From Bacteroidales bacterium (GTDB taxonomy: Bacteria; Bacteroidota; Bacteroidia; Bacteroidales; Porphyromonadaceae): a stretch of 33,992 nucleotides of DNA. Location of the stretch: assembly GCA_004555765.1 (NCBI GenBank), contig SFHG01000016.1:1-33992 (forward strand), in the 5' to 3' direction. This document shows positions 1-7,600 of this stretch, piece after piece. The notes under the pieces were generated by a model that had not been told where the DNA came from, searched no databases, and was given only the letters and a program-made list of their open reading frames with translations. Numbering within the stretch: the first letter of the stretch is position 1; every line of letters begins with the position of its first letter. The position numbers and the translations under genes were made by a program.

Positions 1-16
1 GTCGCACCCAGACTTC

Positions 17-95
17 CGTACAGGCCAAAAATGTTTTTTGTCACGTACCGGGACGGGAAAAAGGTACAGACCCACGAAAGCGCGAGACCCGTACC
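17..95. repeat. Four-word 23-nt-pitch intergenic element, copy 1
   Basis: Four 10-bp words start at 17 (CGTACAGGCC), 40 (GTCACGTACC), 63 (GGTACAGACC) and 86 (GACCCGTACC), spaced exactly 23, 23 and 23 nt. The spacers are A/T-rich. This is the first of 13 copies of a 79-80 bp element in the window; it lies upstream of the ICMT-like gene. Confidence 0.8.
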
Positions 96-199
96 AAAAC
101 CGATAGCTCTTTTCGGTATGAATGAAACCCATGCAGAGCGCTCCCGCCACCGGAGTATTCGGATTGCGCACGTGGAAAGTATGTATTGCACAAAAAAGA

Positions 200-207
200 T
201 ACCTTTG
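200..207 (+). promoter_or_regulatory. Bacteroidota -7 box of the ICMT-like gene
   Basis: TACCTTTG matches the Bacteroidota -7 consensus TAnnTTTG, 40 nt before the start codon at 248. I see no clear -33 TTG box at the usual distance. Confidence 0.55.
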
Positions 208-247
208 CGCACCGATAAATTCATTCACCTAAACCAACAAAACGCTT

Positions 248-757
248 ATGATGTACATTTTTATCGTATTCTTTGGCTTTTTCGCCTTGCGCTTGGTCTC
301 GCTTTCCTTCTCCATTCACAACGAGAAACGTCTCAAAAAGGCAGGTGCCGTGCAGTACGGTAAGACCAATTCGCTCCTCCTCACCTTCGCCCACATCGCC
401 TATTACTTTGGCGCACTCTATGAGGCTTACCGCACGGGGGCGACATTCGATGTCCTTTCTTGGGCAGGTGTGGCGGTACTCGTCTTTGCGTACAGTGTCC
501 TCTTTTACGTTATGTACAAACTGAGGGACATCTGGACTGTGAAGCTCTACATTGTTCCGGGTCAGCGCATCGACCGGAGTTTCCTTTTCCGCACCGTGCG
601 CCATCCCAATTATTTCCTCAATATTATTCCCGAGCTGATCGGTATCGCGCTGCTCTGCCACGCGTGGACGACGCTCCTCGCGGGTCTGCCGCTTTACGCC
701 ATTCTCCTCGGGATTCGCATCCGCAGGGAAGAAGTGGCGATGAAAAGGCTGTGGTGA
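248..757 (+). CDS. ICMT/PEMT-like integral membrane methyltransferase
   Basis: A 169-residue, very hydrophobic protein with about four or five membrane segments. The C-terminal half carries RTVRHPNYF (about residues 115-123), the hallmark of the isoprenylcysteine carboxyl methyltransferase / phospholipid methyltransferase superfamily, where it contributes to S-adenosylmethionine binding. The family methylates lipid or prenyl substrates at the membrane; the bacterial substrate cannot be told from sequence. Two ATGs follow each other (248 and 251) and either could start it. It has its own -7 box (200-207), and the next gene also has one (790-797), so it is probably monocistronic. The family call is fairly sure, the substrate unknown. 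Confidence 0.8.
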   Translation: MMYIFIVFFGFFALRLVSLSFSIHNEKRLKKAGAVQYGKTNSLLLTFAHIAYYFGALYEAYRTGATFDVLSWAGVAVLVFAYSVLFYVMYKLRDIWTVKLYIVPGQRIDRSFLFRTVRHPNYFLNIIPELIGIALLCHAWTTLLAGLPLYAILLGIRIRREEVAMKRLW

Positions 758-789
758 GCTTGGGCGTAGAAAGGTTGGCGGGAAATCAT

Positions 790-797
790 TACCTTTG
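790..797 (+). promoter_or_regulatory. -7 box of the phosphohexomutase gene
   Basis: TACCTTTG fits TAnnTTTG, 45 nt before the ATG at 842, in the 84-nt gap after the ICMT-like gene. No convincing -33 box is visible. Confidence 0.55.
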
Positions 798-841
798 TAG
801 AAAGGAAAGAATAACATCATCACCATATATTTAATAAGGCT

Positions 842-2593
842 ATGGCTATCTCAGAAGAATTGCTCCGGAGTGTCCGCGAACGCGCCAAAGCGTGGACGAC
901 AGAAGAGTATGACCCCGAAACGCGCAAAGAAGTACAAGCGCTTTTGGACGCAGAAGACCCCACAGAGCTCGTGGATGCGTTCTATAAGGATCTCGAGTTT
1001 GGCACGGGCGGTCTCCGCGGCATTATGGGGCCGGGGACCAACCGTATGAATAGGTACAATGTCGCAACTGCCACGCAGGGCTTGGCCAACTACGTCAAGC
1101 AGGAGTTTCCGGACGAAAAAGAGCTCCGTGTAGCCATCGGCTACGACTGCCGGCATCACTCTGAGGAGTTTGCGCGCATCGTCGCCGAAGTCTTCGCCGC
1201 AAACGGCTTTCACGCGTTCCTCTACTCTGCCCTCAGACCCACGCCGATGGTCTCTTTTGCCATCCGGGAACTGGGCTGCCAGACCGGCGTGATGATCACC
1301 GCCTCCCACAACCCCAAAGAGTACAACGGCTACAAAGCGTACTGGAGTGACGGCGCCCAAATGATCGCACCGCACGACAAAAACGTCATCGGCGAAGTCA
1401 ATAAGATTCGCTCCATCAAGGACGTGAAGCAGGACGGTCCCGACGAAAAAATCACCCTCCTCGGCTCTGAGATGGACGACAAGTACATCGCCACCATCCT
1501 CGGAACCCGCCTCTCCACCGATTTGGTTAAGAAACACCACGACTTCAAGGTCGTCTACACGCCGATTCACGGTACCGGAGGGCAAGTGATTCCGCGCCTC
1601 TTCCGGGAAGCCGGATATACCCAAGTTTACACCGTACCCGAGCAGGACGTGGTGAGTGGCGATTTCCCCACCGTGAAGTCTCCGAATCCCGAAGAACCCG
1701 CCGCGCTTGCCATGGCCATCGCACGCGCCAAAGAGGTAGGCGCCGAGCTCGTCGTAGCATCCGATCCGGACGCCGACCGCCTCGGTTCCGCCGTCCGCGA
1801 CCGCAATGGGGAGTATGTCCTCATCAACGGGAACCAGCAGTGCCTCCTCTACGCCTACTATGCGATCGAGCAGAGACGCAACGCCGGCACACTCGGCGAA
1901 AGCCCCTACCTCGTCAAGACCATCGTCACCACCGACCTTATCCGCACAATCGCCGAGAAAAACAACGTCGAACTCGCCGATACCTATACCGGATTCAAGT
2001 GGATCGCCGACGTCATCCGCAAAAACGAGGGTAAGAAAACTTACCTCGGAGGCGGCGAAGAGAGCTACGGCTACCTATGGGACTCTTTCGTCAGAGACAA
2101 GGACTCCGCTTCCGCCTGCCTCATCCTCTCCGAAATCGCCATTTGGGCAAAAGAAAAGGGGATGACTATCCTCGACCTTCTCGACGAAATATACCTCGAG
2201 TACGGTTACTCCATAGAGAAAAACATCTCTGTGGTGCGCCCCGGCCGCACGGGTGCCAAGGAGATCGAAGAGATGATGACCAAGTTCAGAAACGAGCCCC
2301 TCACCGACCTCGCCGGCAGTCCCGTCACCGAAGTCCTCGACTACTCCAACCTCAAAGGGCGGCTCGTGGAAGAGAACGAAGTCTTCACGCTCGATATGCC
2401 CACCACGAGCAACGTACTCCAGTACCGCGCCGAAGACGGCACCAAGCTCTCCATCCGCCCCTCCGGCACCGAGCCGAAGATAAAGTTTTACCTCGAGATC
2501 CACGCCAACCCCAAAGATCGCGACGAACTCGCCCGTGCCAAGACCCGCGCGAATGAGCGTGTAAAAGAGCTTCGCAACCAACTCGGCATCTGA
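842..2593 (+). CDS. Phospho-sugar mutase (phosphoglucomutase/phosphomannomutase family)
   Basis: A 583-residue cytoplasmic enzyme of the alpha-D-phosphohexomutase superfamily, which interconverts hexose 1- and 6-phosphates through a phosphoserine. All four signature loops are visible: the catalytic TASHNP at 153-158 (phosphoserine S155), the metal loop DPDADRLG at 308-315, the sugar-specificity loop GGGEESYG at 403-410, and the phosphate-binding RPSGTEPK at 539-546. The length matches the long PgcA-like branch common in Bacteroidota and Firmicutes rather than the 450-residue ManB/GlmM type. The start ATG follows an A-rich leader. Glucose versus mannose preference cannot be decided. It links glycogen or polysaccharide precursors with glycolysis. 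Confidence 0.93.
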   Translation: MAISEELLRSVRERAKAWTTEEYDPETRKEVQALLDAEDPTELVDAFYKDLEFGTGGLRGIMGPGTNRMNRYNVATATQGLANYVKQEFPDEKELRVAIGYDCRHHSEEFARIVAEVFAANGFHAFLYSALRPTPMVSFAIRELGCQTGVMITASHNPKEYNGYKAYWSDGAQMIAPHDKNVIGEVNKIRSIKDVKQDGPDEKITLLGSEMDDKYIATILGTRLSTDLVKKHHDFKVVYTPIHGTGGQVIPRLFREAGYTQVYTVPEQDVVSGDFPTVKSPNPEEPAALAMAIARAKEVGAELVVASDPDADRLGSAVRDRNGEYVLINGNQQCLLYAYYAIEQRRNAGTLGESPYLVKTIVTTDLIRTIAEKNNVELADTYTGFKWIADVIRKNEGKKTYLGGGEESYGYLWDSFVRDKDSASACLILSEIAIWAKEKGMTILDLLDEIYLEYGYSIEKNISVVRPGRTGAKEIEEMMTKFRNEPLTDLAGSPVTEVLDYSNLKGRLVEENEVFTLDMPTTSNVLQYRAEDGTKLSIRPSGTEPKIKFYLEIHANPKDRDELARAKTRANERVKELRNQLGI

Positions 2594-2623
2594 TCTTCTG
2601 CCTCCAAGCGGAGAAGATCTTTA
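2592..2623 (+). terminator. Probable terminator of the phosphohexomutase gene
   Basis: The inverted repeat GATCTTCT / AGAAGATC begins at the stop codon. Two more C-G pairs are possible across a one-base bulge, and TTTAT follows. The T-tract is short, so this is a weak intrinsic terminator. Confidence 0.45.
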
Positions 2624-3168
2624 TCCCCCCAAAAAAGAATGTACCGGAAGTCGGCACCCAAAGGCCCGACTTCCGGTACATTGGTTGTCGCACTATCCGG
2701 ATGCTTTTACCACCTCTGCCGGGGTATGGTGCATAAGATTCTGCCCTCCGGCCGGTACTTTCAGACCTTCTCGGGAACCGTAGACGGTCAAATTAGGAAG
2801 AAGATCGACCACGTTTTTACTCCAAACACAGGAGGAAATCTTTGCGTGAGGGAGAAAGGGCAAAGGTCTTAATCCTGCAGAATCCTCTCACGCAAAGGTC
2901 CCTATATAGTTTCGTCCGCTATCATCCGGATCCAAACTATGCGTGGGTATAAACCGGGTATGCAATAAAGCGAGGGAAAAATCAGGGGTATAGATCGTGC
3001 AATAACCGACTCTCCTTCAGTTACTTGAAGAACGCAGGGATGAAGCAGACAGCCTCCGTGACGCAAACGGACTTGCAGAAGGAGCCCCGGGAAGTGTATC
3101 TTTGTCTCCGATAAAGTACCGGGAGACCGGAAACGAGAAACTTAGAGGGGAGGATCCGGGGAAGGGGT
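2594..3168. other. 575-nt non-coding stretch with inverted repeats
   Basis: No convincing gene. It holds two terminator-like hairpins at its left end, then an inverted repeat whose arms CTTTGCGTGAGG (about 2840-2851) and CCTCTCACGCAAAG (2884-2897) enclose about 32 nt. GCAAAGGTC occurs twice directly (2860-2868 and 2892-2900). A weaker dyad ATAGTTT...AAACTAT lies near 2905-2940. A -7-like TATCTTTG at 3097-3104 on the plus strand has no gene downstream. The short plus-strand frame at 2639-2872 resembles nothing and begins inside a hairpin. Confidence 0.6.
2638..2682 (-). terminator. Perfect 17-bp stem-loop, terminator-like on the minus strand
   Basis: The arms 2638-2654 and 2666-2682 are perfect complements (each contains GTACCGGAAGTCGG or its complement) around an 11-nt loop. 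On the minus strand the stem is followed by CTTTTTT, so it can end leftward transcription from the rmuC side or act bidirectionally with the hairpin at 2592-2623. It carries GTACC ends but not the 23-nt pitch of the dispersed element. Confidence 0.55.
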
Positions 3169-4395
3169 TTATTCCTCAGTGGCGGACGTGAGGGATTGGG
3201 ACACCTTGCCGCTAAGCTCGGAGATCTTGCGGGCGGAAGTGAGGATACCCTGTTTGCCCCTCAGCCTACTGTCAAAAGCGTTGTACGCCTTCTCGAGGTC
3301 TCCTATCTTTTTGCCTATGTTTTCCATCTCCGGCACCATCCGCTCGGCGCGCTCGATGAGTCGGGCGGCGTGCTCCGAGAGCTCACGGTAGTTGCGCATC
3401 TGTGCGTCTTGGGTCCACGCGATACGGATCAGACGGAGGAGGACCATCAGGTTTTGCTGAGAAGCGAGGAAGACCCCCGCATCGATGGCCTCCTGCCACA
3501 GGTCGGGTTGCTCTTGGTAAGCGAGACTGAGCGCCATCTCATTGGGAACAAACATCACAACGTAATCGAGGGCTTTGCGTGGCTCTTTTACGAAAGTCTG
3601 GTACTTCTTCCGCTTCAGTTCGTCGATATGGTCACGGACACTACGGAGGTTCTCTTTGGACTTGAGGGCGCGCGTCTCGTCGTCCTCTGCTTCAATATAA
3701 GCCGTGAAAGCGGTTAGGGAGACTTTGCTGTCGATGATGATGTCTTTGTCGTCGGGGAAGTGGAGGATGAAGTCGGGACGTAGGGCGTTGCCGGCTTCTC
3801 CTTTGAGCGTCACCTGTGTCTCGTAGTCGATGCCTTCCGTGAAGTTCTCGAGGTCAAGCAGACGGCGGAGCTGCTCTTCGCCCCAGTTGCCCTGCAGTTT
3901 GGGCTTGGCACGGAGGGCAGATGCAAGGGCATCGGCTTTGAGTCCGACTGCTTTGCTCTCTTTCATCATATTGTCCATAGCTTCGCGGAGTGCGCCTTCG
4001 CGCTTTGCGTCGCTCTCGCTACTCTCTTTGAGCGTCTTTTCCATCTTCGCAATCGTCTCCTTGAGAGGCATGATGATGGCATCCATAGAGGAGCGGTTCG
4101 TCTCGGAGAGTTCCCGGGATCGTCTCTGAGTGATCTCCTCGCTCAGCGCCTTAAAGCGGTCTTCCTGTGCCCTACTCTGCTCGGCAAAAGTTTCCTTTTG
4201 GAGAAGGAGTGCTTCGTCACGGAGGCGGAGTTCGTTGCGGTATCGCTCGTCGCGCTCGCGGAGTGCCTCCTCTTTCAACTCCAGAGTACCTGTGAGCTGC
4301 CGGTTTCGGAGGAGATTTTTGACGAAAAGATACAGAAAGAGGACAGAAAGAAGGAAGAAGAGCGCTATAAGAAAGAGATAAAGGGAGGATTGCAT
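3169..4395 (-). CDS. rmuC: RmuC-family DNA recombination protein
   Basis: A 408-residue protein with one N-terminal membrane segment (about residues 4-28), a long charged coiled coil (about 30-140) and the RmuC domain, a restriction-endonuclease-like fold. IIIDSKVSL (D222, K224) is the family's predicted nuclease core, and YVVMFVPNE and the ASQQNLMVLLR region are also typical. RmuC limits recombination at inverted repeats and has been linked to protection of replication forks; the biochemical activity is still unclear. The ATG is 39 nt downstream of the stop of the serine hydrolase on the same strand, so the two are probably co-transcribed. Family assignment is firm. Confidence 0.92.
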   Translation of the reverse strand: MQSSLYLFLIALFFLLSVLFLYLFVKNLLRNRQLTGTLELKEEALRERDERYRNELRLRDEALLLQKETFAEQSRAQEDRFKALSEEITQRRSRELSETNRSSMDAIIMPLKETIAKMEKTLKESSESDAKREGALREAMDNMMKESKAVGLKADALASALRAKPKLQGNWGEEQLRRLLDLENFTEGIDYETQVTLKGEAGNALRPDFILHFPDDKDIIIDSKVSLTAFTAYIEAEDDETRALKSKENLRSVRDHIDELKRKKYQTFVKEPRKALDYVVMFVPNEMALSLAYQEQPDLWQEAIDAGVFLASQQNLMVLLRLIRIAWTQDAQMRNYRELSEHAARLIERAERMVPEMENIGKKIGDLEKAYNAFDSRLRGKQGILTSARKISELSGKVSQSLTSATEE

Positions 4396-4434
4396 CTCGG
4401 ATTAAGGCGGGAAAATGAGAGATATGGAAAAGGA

Positions 4435-6297
4435 TTATTTTTTCAGAGCCTCATAGATGACGCTCTGGATGCGGGTGCGGATGTCCATCTGGCTGAGCTT
4501 GGGGTTCCATCGCGTTGGGGCACCGCGGTTGGATAGGAAGACGTAGACGATGTCGTTATCCGGGTCTACCCAAAAGCAGGTGCCCGTGAAGCCCGTATGT
4601 CCATACGTGGAGAGTGGCGCTTCGTCTGCCGTATTGCCGGGTTTGCCGCGCCCCCTGTGACGGTCGAAGCCCATAGCGTAAGGGCTTACGTCGTCCCTCG
4701 CTGTCGTAAAACGGCGCAATACTGCCTCATCAATGAATCTCAGCCCACCGTAGACACCGCCATTGGCATACATCTGGGCAAGGACGGCCAGGTCGCGGGC
4801 ATTGCCGAAGAGCCCCGCATTGCCGCTCACACCCCCAAGCATCGCAGCGGCTTCGTCGTCCACATCGCCACGGAGGGTCTGTTTGCGGAGGAAAAGCTCA
4901 CGGGTTCCTTCTGCGATCTCACTCCGTGCGTAGCGGCGCAGAGGACGGTAAAGGAGTCTCTGCAGTCCCAGAGGACGGGCAAATTTTCGGCTGAAGAGTG
5001 CGTCCAAACTCTCCCCGTAGACCCCTTCGAGCACGTCCTGAATGATAAGGTAGTCGATGTCCGAGTAACGGTAGCCTCTGCTTAGGGTAGCGCCCCGGAT
5101 CTCTTTCCTCATGGCGGGACGCACCTTCGGAGAGAGGTAATACCCTTCTGCCATGCGGATGGGGAAAAGCTCCGAAGAGTCCCGGCGAACGAAACGCTTC
5201 CGGTAGCTCCAATCATTTCGTGCGAAGTCCCTCGCCGCTATCTGCACCGGGTGATCCGCCGACCGTCCTCGACGAATGAGCGGGTCGTCGTAGGAATTGG
5301 GGTCTATGAGTATCTCCTTATAAAACTGGATGACTGCGGGCAGACCCGCGGCGTGAAAGAGGAACTGCCTCAGCCTGAGGTTCTCTTTGTCCGAGTCCTT
5401 GAGGTAATCGAGGTACTTGGAGGCTTTGTCCTCTGGCGAAAGCAGACCCTGACTCACAGCCATCATCACGAGGGCATCTGCGGAGGCCGCTTTGGTGACG
5501 GAAGCGAGATCGTAAAGCGTGGAGAGGTCGTTGGGCTCTTGCCCCGAGGCGTCCTTGTATCCAAAAGCCTTCTCGTACACAATGAAGCCGCCTTTTGCCA
5601 CCAAAACCTGCGCGCCGGGATAAGCACCGGCGCCGAGACCTTCCTCCGCTATGGCATCTATTTTCTGCAAGACCGTACCGTCCAATCCGACCTCATCCGG
5701 CGCGGCGTACCCCAAACGTATCTTCGTCGTCTTCAGTCCGTAACCTTTCTTGAAAAGGATAGAGAGGTCTTTTGTCGCCACGTCCTCAAACGCACGTTCA
5801 CCGGACAGTAATCCGGCCATTTTCCCGAGCGTCTCCTTTGACGAATCTTCCGCATACACAAGGCACGTCGAGAGAGAGACGGCGCGTCGCATCGCCTTGG
5901 TCTGCGCGACACCTTCCGTCAGGATGAGTGTGGAGGGGCGCTTTCGGAGTAAATCTTCGATCTCTCCCGCATCGCCTTCGCCACCGGGCAGCACAACCAC
6001 CAAAAGCCGGTCATACAACCCCAGAGTCTTAAGCAGTGAGAGGTTTTCCGCAGAGTACAGGTCTCCGAAAAGATAGAGATCAACTTCGAGAAAATTTCGA
6101 TTCAAGCCAGCCTCCAAGTCGGAGAGGTCACCATCGCCGAATTGCACCAAAGCAATCTTCGGCTGCCCCTCGATAGGTACTCTGCCGCCCTCATTCTTTA
6201 GGAGGACGACGCCGCCCGGACTTTGAGCCAGGAGCAGCATAGGGAGCAAAAAGAGGGAGAGTGCAAATATCAATCTTAAAGTATCTGTAAGGCGCAT
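4435..6297 (-). CDS. Secreted serine hydrolase (beta-lactamase fold) with a GH3-C-like N-terminal remnant
   Basis: I start it at the ATG at 6297 (620 aa); a GTG lies one codon upstream. Residues 1-25 are a signal peptide ending LLLAQ. The C-terminal part is a class-C beta-lactamase/penicillin-binding-protein-like hydrolase: SVTK (S266, K269) gives the SxxK nucleophile, YSD (Y411) takes the place of YxN, and HTG (H567) replaces KTG. This combination fits esterase or peptidase members better than true beta-lactamases. Between the signal and this domain, residues 28-190 start GGVVLLKNEGGRVPI, which looks like the opening of a GH3 C-terminal domain. Bacteroidota have roughly 1000-residue GH3-serine hydrolase fusions linked to cell-wall turnover; here the GH3 catalytic barrel is absent. 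Likely periplasmic, with peptidoglycan-related work inferred. Confidence 0.85.
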   Translation of the reverse strand: MRLTDTLRLIFALSLFLLPMLLLAQSPGGVVLLKNEGGRVPIEGQPKIALVQFGDGDLSDLEAGLNRNFLEVDLYLFGDLYSAENLSLLKTLGLYDRLLVVVLPGGEGDAGEIEDLLRKRPSTLILTEGVAQTKAMRRAVSLSTCLVYAEDSSKETLGKMAGLLSGERAFEDVATKDLSILFKKGYGLKTTKIRLGYAAPDEVGLDGTVLQKIDAIAEEGLGAGAYPGAQVLVAKGGFIVYEKAFGYKDASGQEPNDLSTLYDLASVTKAASADALVMMAVSQGLLSPEDKASKYLDYLKDSDKENLRLRQFLFHAAGLPAVIQFYKEILIDPNSYDDPLIRRGRSADHPVQIAARDFARNDWSYRKRFVRRDSSELFPIRMAEGYYLSPKVRPAMRKEIRGATLSRGYRYSDIDYLIIQDVLEGVYGESLDALFSRKFARPLGLQRLLYRPLRRYARSEIAEGTRELFLRKQTLRGDVDDEAAAMLGGVSGNAGLFGNARDLAVLAQMYANGGVYGGLRFIDEAVLRRFTTARDDVSPYAMGFDRHRGRGKPGNTADEAPLSTYGHTGFTGTCFWVDPDNDIVYVFLSNRGAPTRWNPKLSQMDIRTRIQSVIYEALKK

Positions 6298-6370
6298 CAC
6301 CTGGGCGGTCTGATTGTCCGGTACATCGGGGTTAGTCCCATTTCGGAGCCTTTGACGAAGACTCCATCTA

Positions 6371-6378
6371 TAAAGGTA
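6371..6378 (-). promoter_or_regulatory. Possible -7 box for the serine hydrolase-rmuC unit
   Basis: On the minus strand the sequence reads TACCTTTA, one mismatch from TAnnTTTG, 74 nt before the ATG at 6297. No clear -33 box is visible. Confidence 0.35.
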
Positions 6379-6442
6379 CCCATTTTTTAGAAAGAACCGG
6401 GCTGCATATTTCCCCCGGGGGCACTCTGTCCCAAACTTGCCC

Positions 6443-6478
6443 TATCTTTGTAACCGCCGTTACAGTAACCGCCGTTAC
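6443..6478 (+). promoter_or_regulatory. Promoter overlapped by a tandem GTAAC-CGCC-GTTAC operator
   Basis: The -7 box TATCTTTG (6443-6450) runs directly into two identical copies of GTAACCGCCGTTAC (6450-6463 and 6465-6478) separated by one base. Each copy is a dyad (GTAAC / GTTAC), the junction GTTAC-a-GTAAC is also a dyad, and the outer ends TTTGTAAC and GTTACAAA pair as well. Four alternating half-sites across the predicted transcription start point to repression by a multimeric regulator. The outer arms faintly recall BirA-type operators, but the 19-nt spacing does not clearly fit; the regulator is unknown. Confidence 0.65.
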
Positions 6479-6492
6479 AAAGTCAAAGCACT

Positions 6493-6585
6493 ATGAAGCT
6501 TTACGATCGAATCAGTGAATTAAAAGCCAAAATGCTACCCAAATACGACATCACACCCATCTGCCTCACGCTCGAAGATATGTAA
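6493..6585 (+). CDS. Putative 30-residue peptide behind the tandem operator
   Basis: An open frame of 30 codons from ATG to TAA, 14 nt after the operator and ended by a strong terminator at 6652-6691. The peptide is amphipathic and charged (KLYDRISELKAKM at its start), without a signal peptide or membrane segment. I do not recognise it. It could be a real small protein, a leader peptide, the remnant of a longer gene (no extension in any frame makes sense), or incidental to a small RNA of about 240 nt made from this promoter. The A-rich leader before the ATG is normal for Bacteroidota. Confidence 0.35.
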   Translation: MKLYDRISELKAKMLPKYDITPICLTLEDM

Positions 6586-6604
6586 TGGAGAGCCTATCAA
6601 ATTT

Positions 6605-6683
6605 CGGTCAGACCAAAAAGAAATTCTCTCCCGTACCCACACGATAACTTCGGTCTGTATCTCGCACTTGTGAGATACAGACC
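6605..6683. repeat. Four-word 23-nt-pitch element, copy 2
   Basis: Words start at 6605 (CGGTCAGACC), 6628 (CTCCCGTACC), 6652 (GGTCTGTATC) and 6674 (GATACAGACC), spaced 23, 24 and 22 nt. Words 3 and 4 are exact complements of each other and form the stem of the terminator at 6652-6691. Confidence 0.75.
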
Positions 6684-6691
6684 TTTTTTTT
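6652..6691 (+). terminator. Strong intrinsic terminator after the short ORF
   Basis: The 12-bp perfect stem GGTCTGTATCTC (6652-6663) / GAGATACAGACC (6672-6683) is extendable by two pairs towards a short loop and is followed by eight T residues. It is built from words 3 and 4 of the repeat element. Confidence 0.85.
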
Positions 6692-6727
6692 GCTCCTTTT
6701 GGTGTGGACATAAAAGGGAGAATAAGG

Positions 6728-6735
6728 TATATTTG
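6728..6735 (+). promoter_or_regulatory. -7 box of the SIMPL-ligA unit
   Basis: TATATTTG matches TAnnTTTG, downstream of the terminator at 6652-6691. A TTTG at 6698-6701 is further upstream than the usual -33 distance. It gives a leader of about 120 nt before the ATG at 6860. Confidence 0.5.
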
Positions 6736-6859
6736 TACCTTGATGCCATACTACTTTCGGCACTCAATCAGAGATTAAAAACCGGCAGGCGGAGGGGACT
6801 CTGACCCCATCACCACATCTGCAATCATCAAATCCACCTCTTAACTCTCACTCGGAAAT

Positions 6860-7600
6860 ATGAAGACTAACAGCATCATCATCTCCACAGCGATCTTTTC
6901 TGTAGCCCTCGTCGTCGCGGCTTTCATAGGCGTCAGCGCCATCCGCGCCTTTAAGACCAGTCCCCGAACCGTCTCCGTCAAAGGAATGGCCTCGAGAGAC
7001 TTCGTGAGCGACCTCGCCGTCTGGAACTTTTCCTACTCCGTGCACTCCTCTACGCCCCTTGAGGGCTACCGGGAGATCGAGCGACAGAGGGCTCTGGTGC
7101 TCTCTTTCCTCAAAAGCCAAGGCGTAACCGATCAGGAGATCTCCCTCGGAGCCGTTTCGTCGGACGAAAAGGTGAACGGTTACTACTCCACGGCCGCACA
7201 GCGGTACATTGAGGAAAGAGACGGCTACATCGTCTCCCAAAGCGTCACGATAACCACCGGCGACGTGTACAAGGCAGACAAACTCTCCAAGAGCATCGGC
7301 GACCTCATCGCCCAAGGGGTCACCGTCTCGCCTTCTTTCCCGGAGTACTACTACAACGGACTCGGAGACCTCAAGCTCGAAATGCTCGGCGAAGCGGCCG
7401 CCGATGCCCGTGAGCGGGCAGAGAAGATCGCGGGAGAGAGTAACTCGCGCATCTCGGGACTGAAGTCGTCCAGTATGGGGGTCTTCCAGATCAACGGCAA
7501 GAACTCCAACGAAGAATACTCTTGGGGCGGCAACTTCAACACCTCCAGTATCGAAAAAACAGCCACCATCACCGTCACCTCCTCCTTCCTCCTCAAGTAA
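6860..7600 (+). CDS. SIMPL-domain (DUF541) envelope protein
   Basis: A 246-residue protein with an uncleaved N-terminal membrane anchor (about residues 7-29) and a periplasmic SIMPL domain. Typical features are the opening TVSVKGMASRDFVSDLAVW, the repeated beta-alpha layout, and a C-terminal half ending in KTATITVTSSFLL. The family (related to E. coli YggE) forms oligomeric envelope proteins of poorly defined function, sometimes linked to oxidative stress. The stop codon is immediately followed by the ATG of ligA with no spacer, so the two are translationally coupled. The family call is sound; the role is not. Confidence 0.85.
   Translation: MKTNSIIISTAIFSVALVVAAFIGVSAIRAFKTSPRTVSVKGMASRDFVSDLAVWNFSYSVHSSTPLEGYREIERQRALVLSFLKSQGVTDQEISLGAVSSDEKVNGYYSTAAQRYIEERDGYIVSQSVTITTGDVYKADKLSKSIGDLIAQGVTVSPSFPEYYYNGLGDLKLEMLGEAAADARERAEKIAGESNSRISGLKSSSMGVFQINGKNSNEEYSWGGNFNTSSIEKTATITVTSSFLLK

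Larger units (their letters stand above)
6298..6859. other. 562-nt gap between divergent genes: promoters, operator, short ORF, terminator
   Basis: From left to right the gap holds a minus-strand -7-like box (6371-6378), a plus-strand promoter overlapped by a tandem operator (6443-6478), a 30-codon ORF (6493-6585), a copy of the four-word element whose last two words form a strong terminator (6605-6691), and the -7 box of the SIMPL gene (6728-6735). Nothing recognisable lies in 6736-6859. Confidence 0.7.

Noticed and set aside
2638..2682. The perfect stem as another member of the 80-bp family
   Set aside because: It has GTACC ends but only two words, 39 nt apart, without the four-word 23-nt layout.
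2639..2872. 77-codon plus-strand ORF after the phosphohexomutase
   Set aside because: It starts inside a perfect hairpin, shows no family resemblance and no ribosome-binding context.
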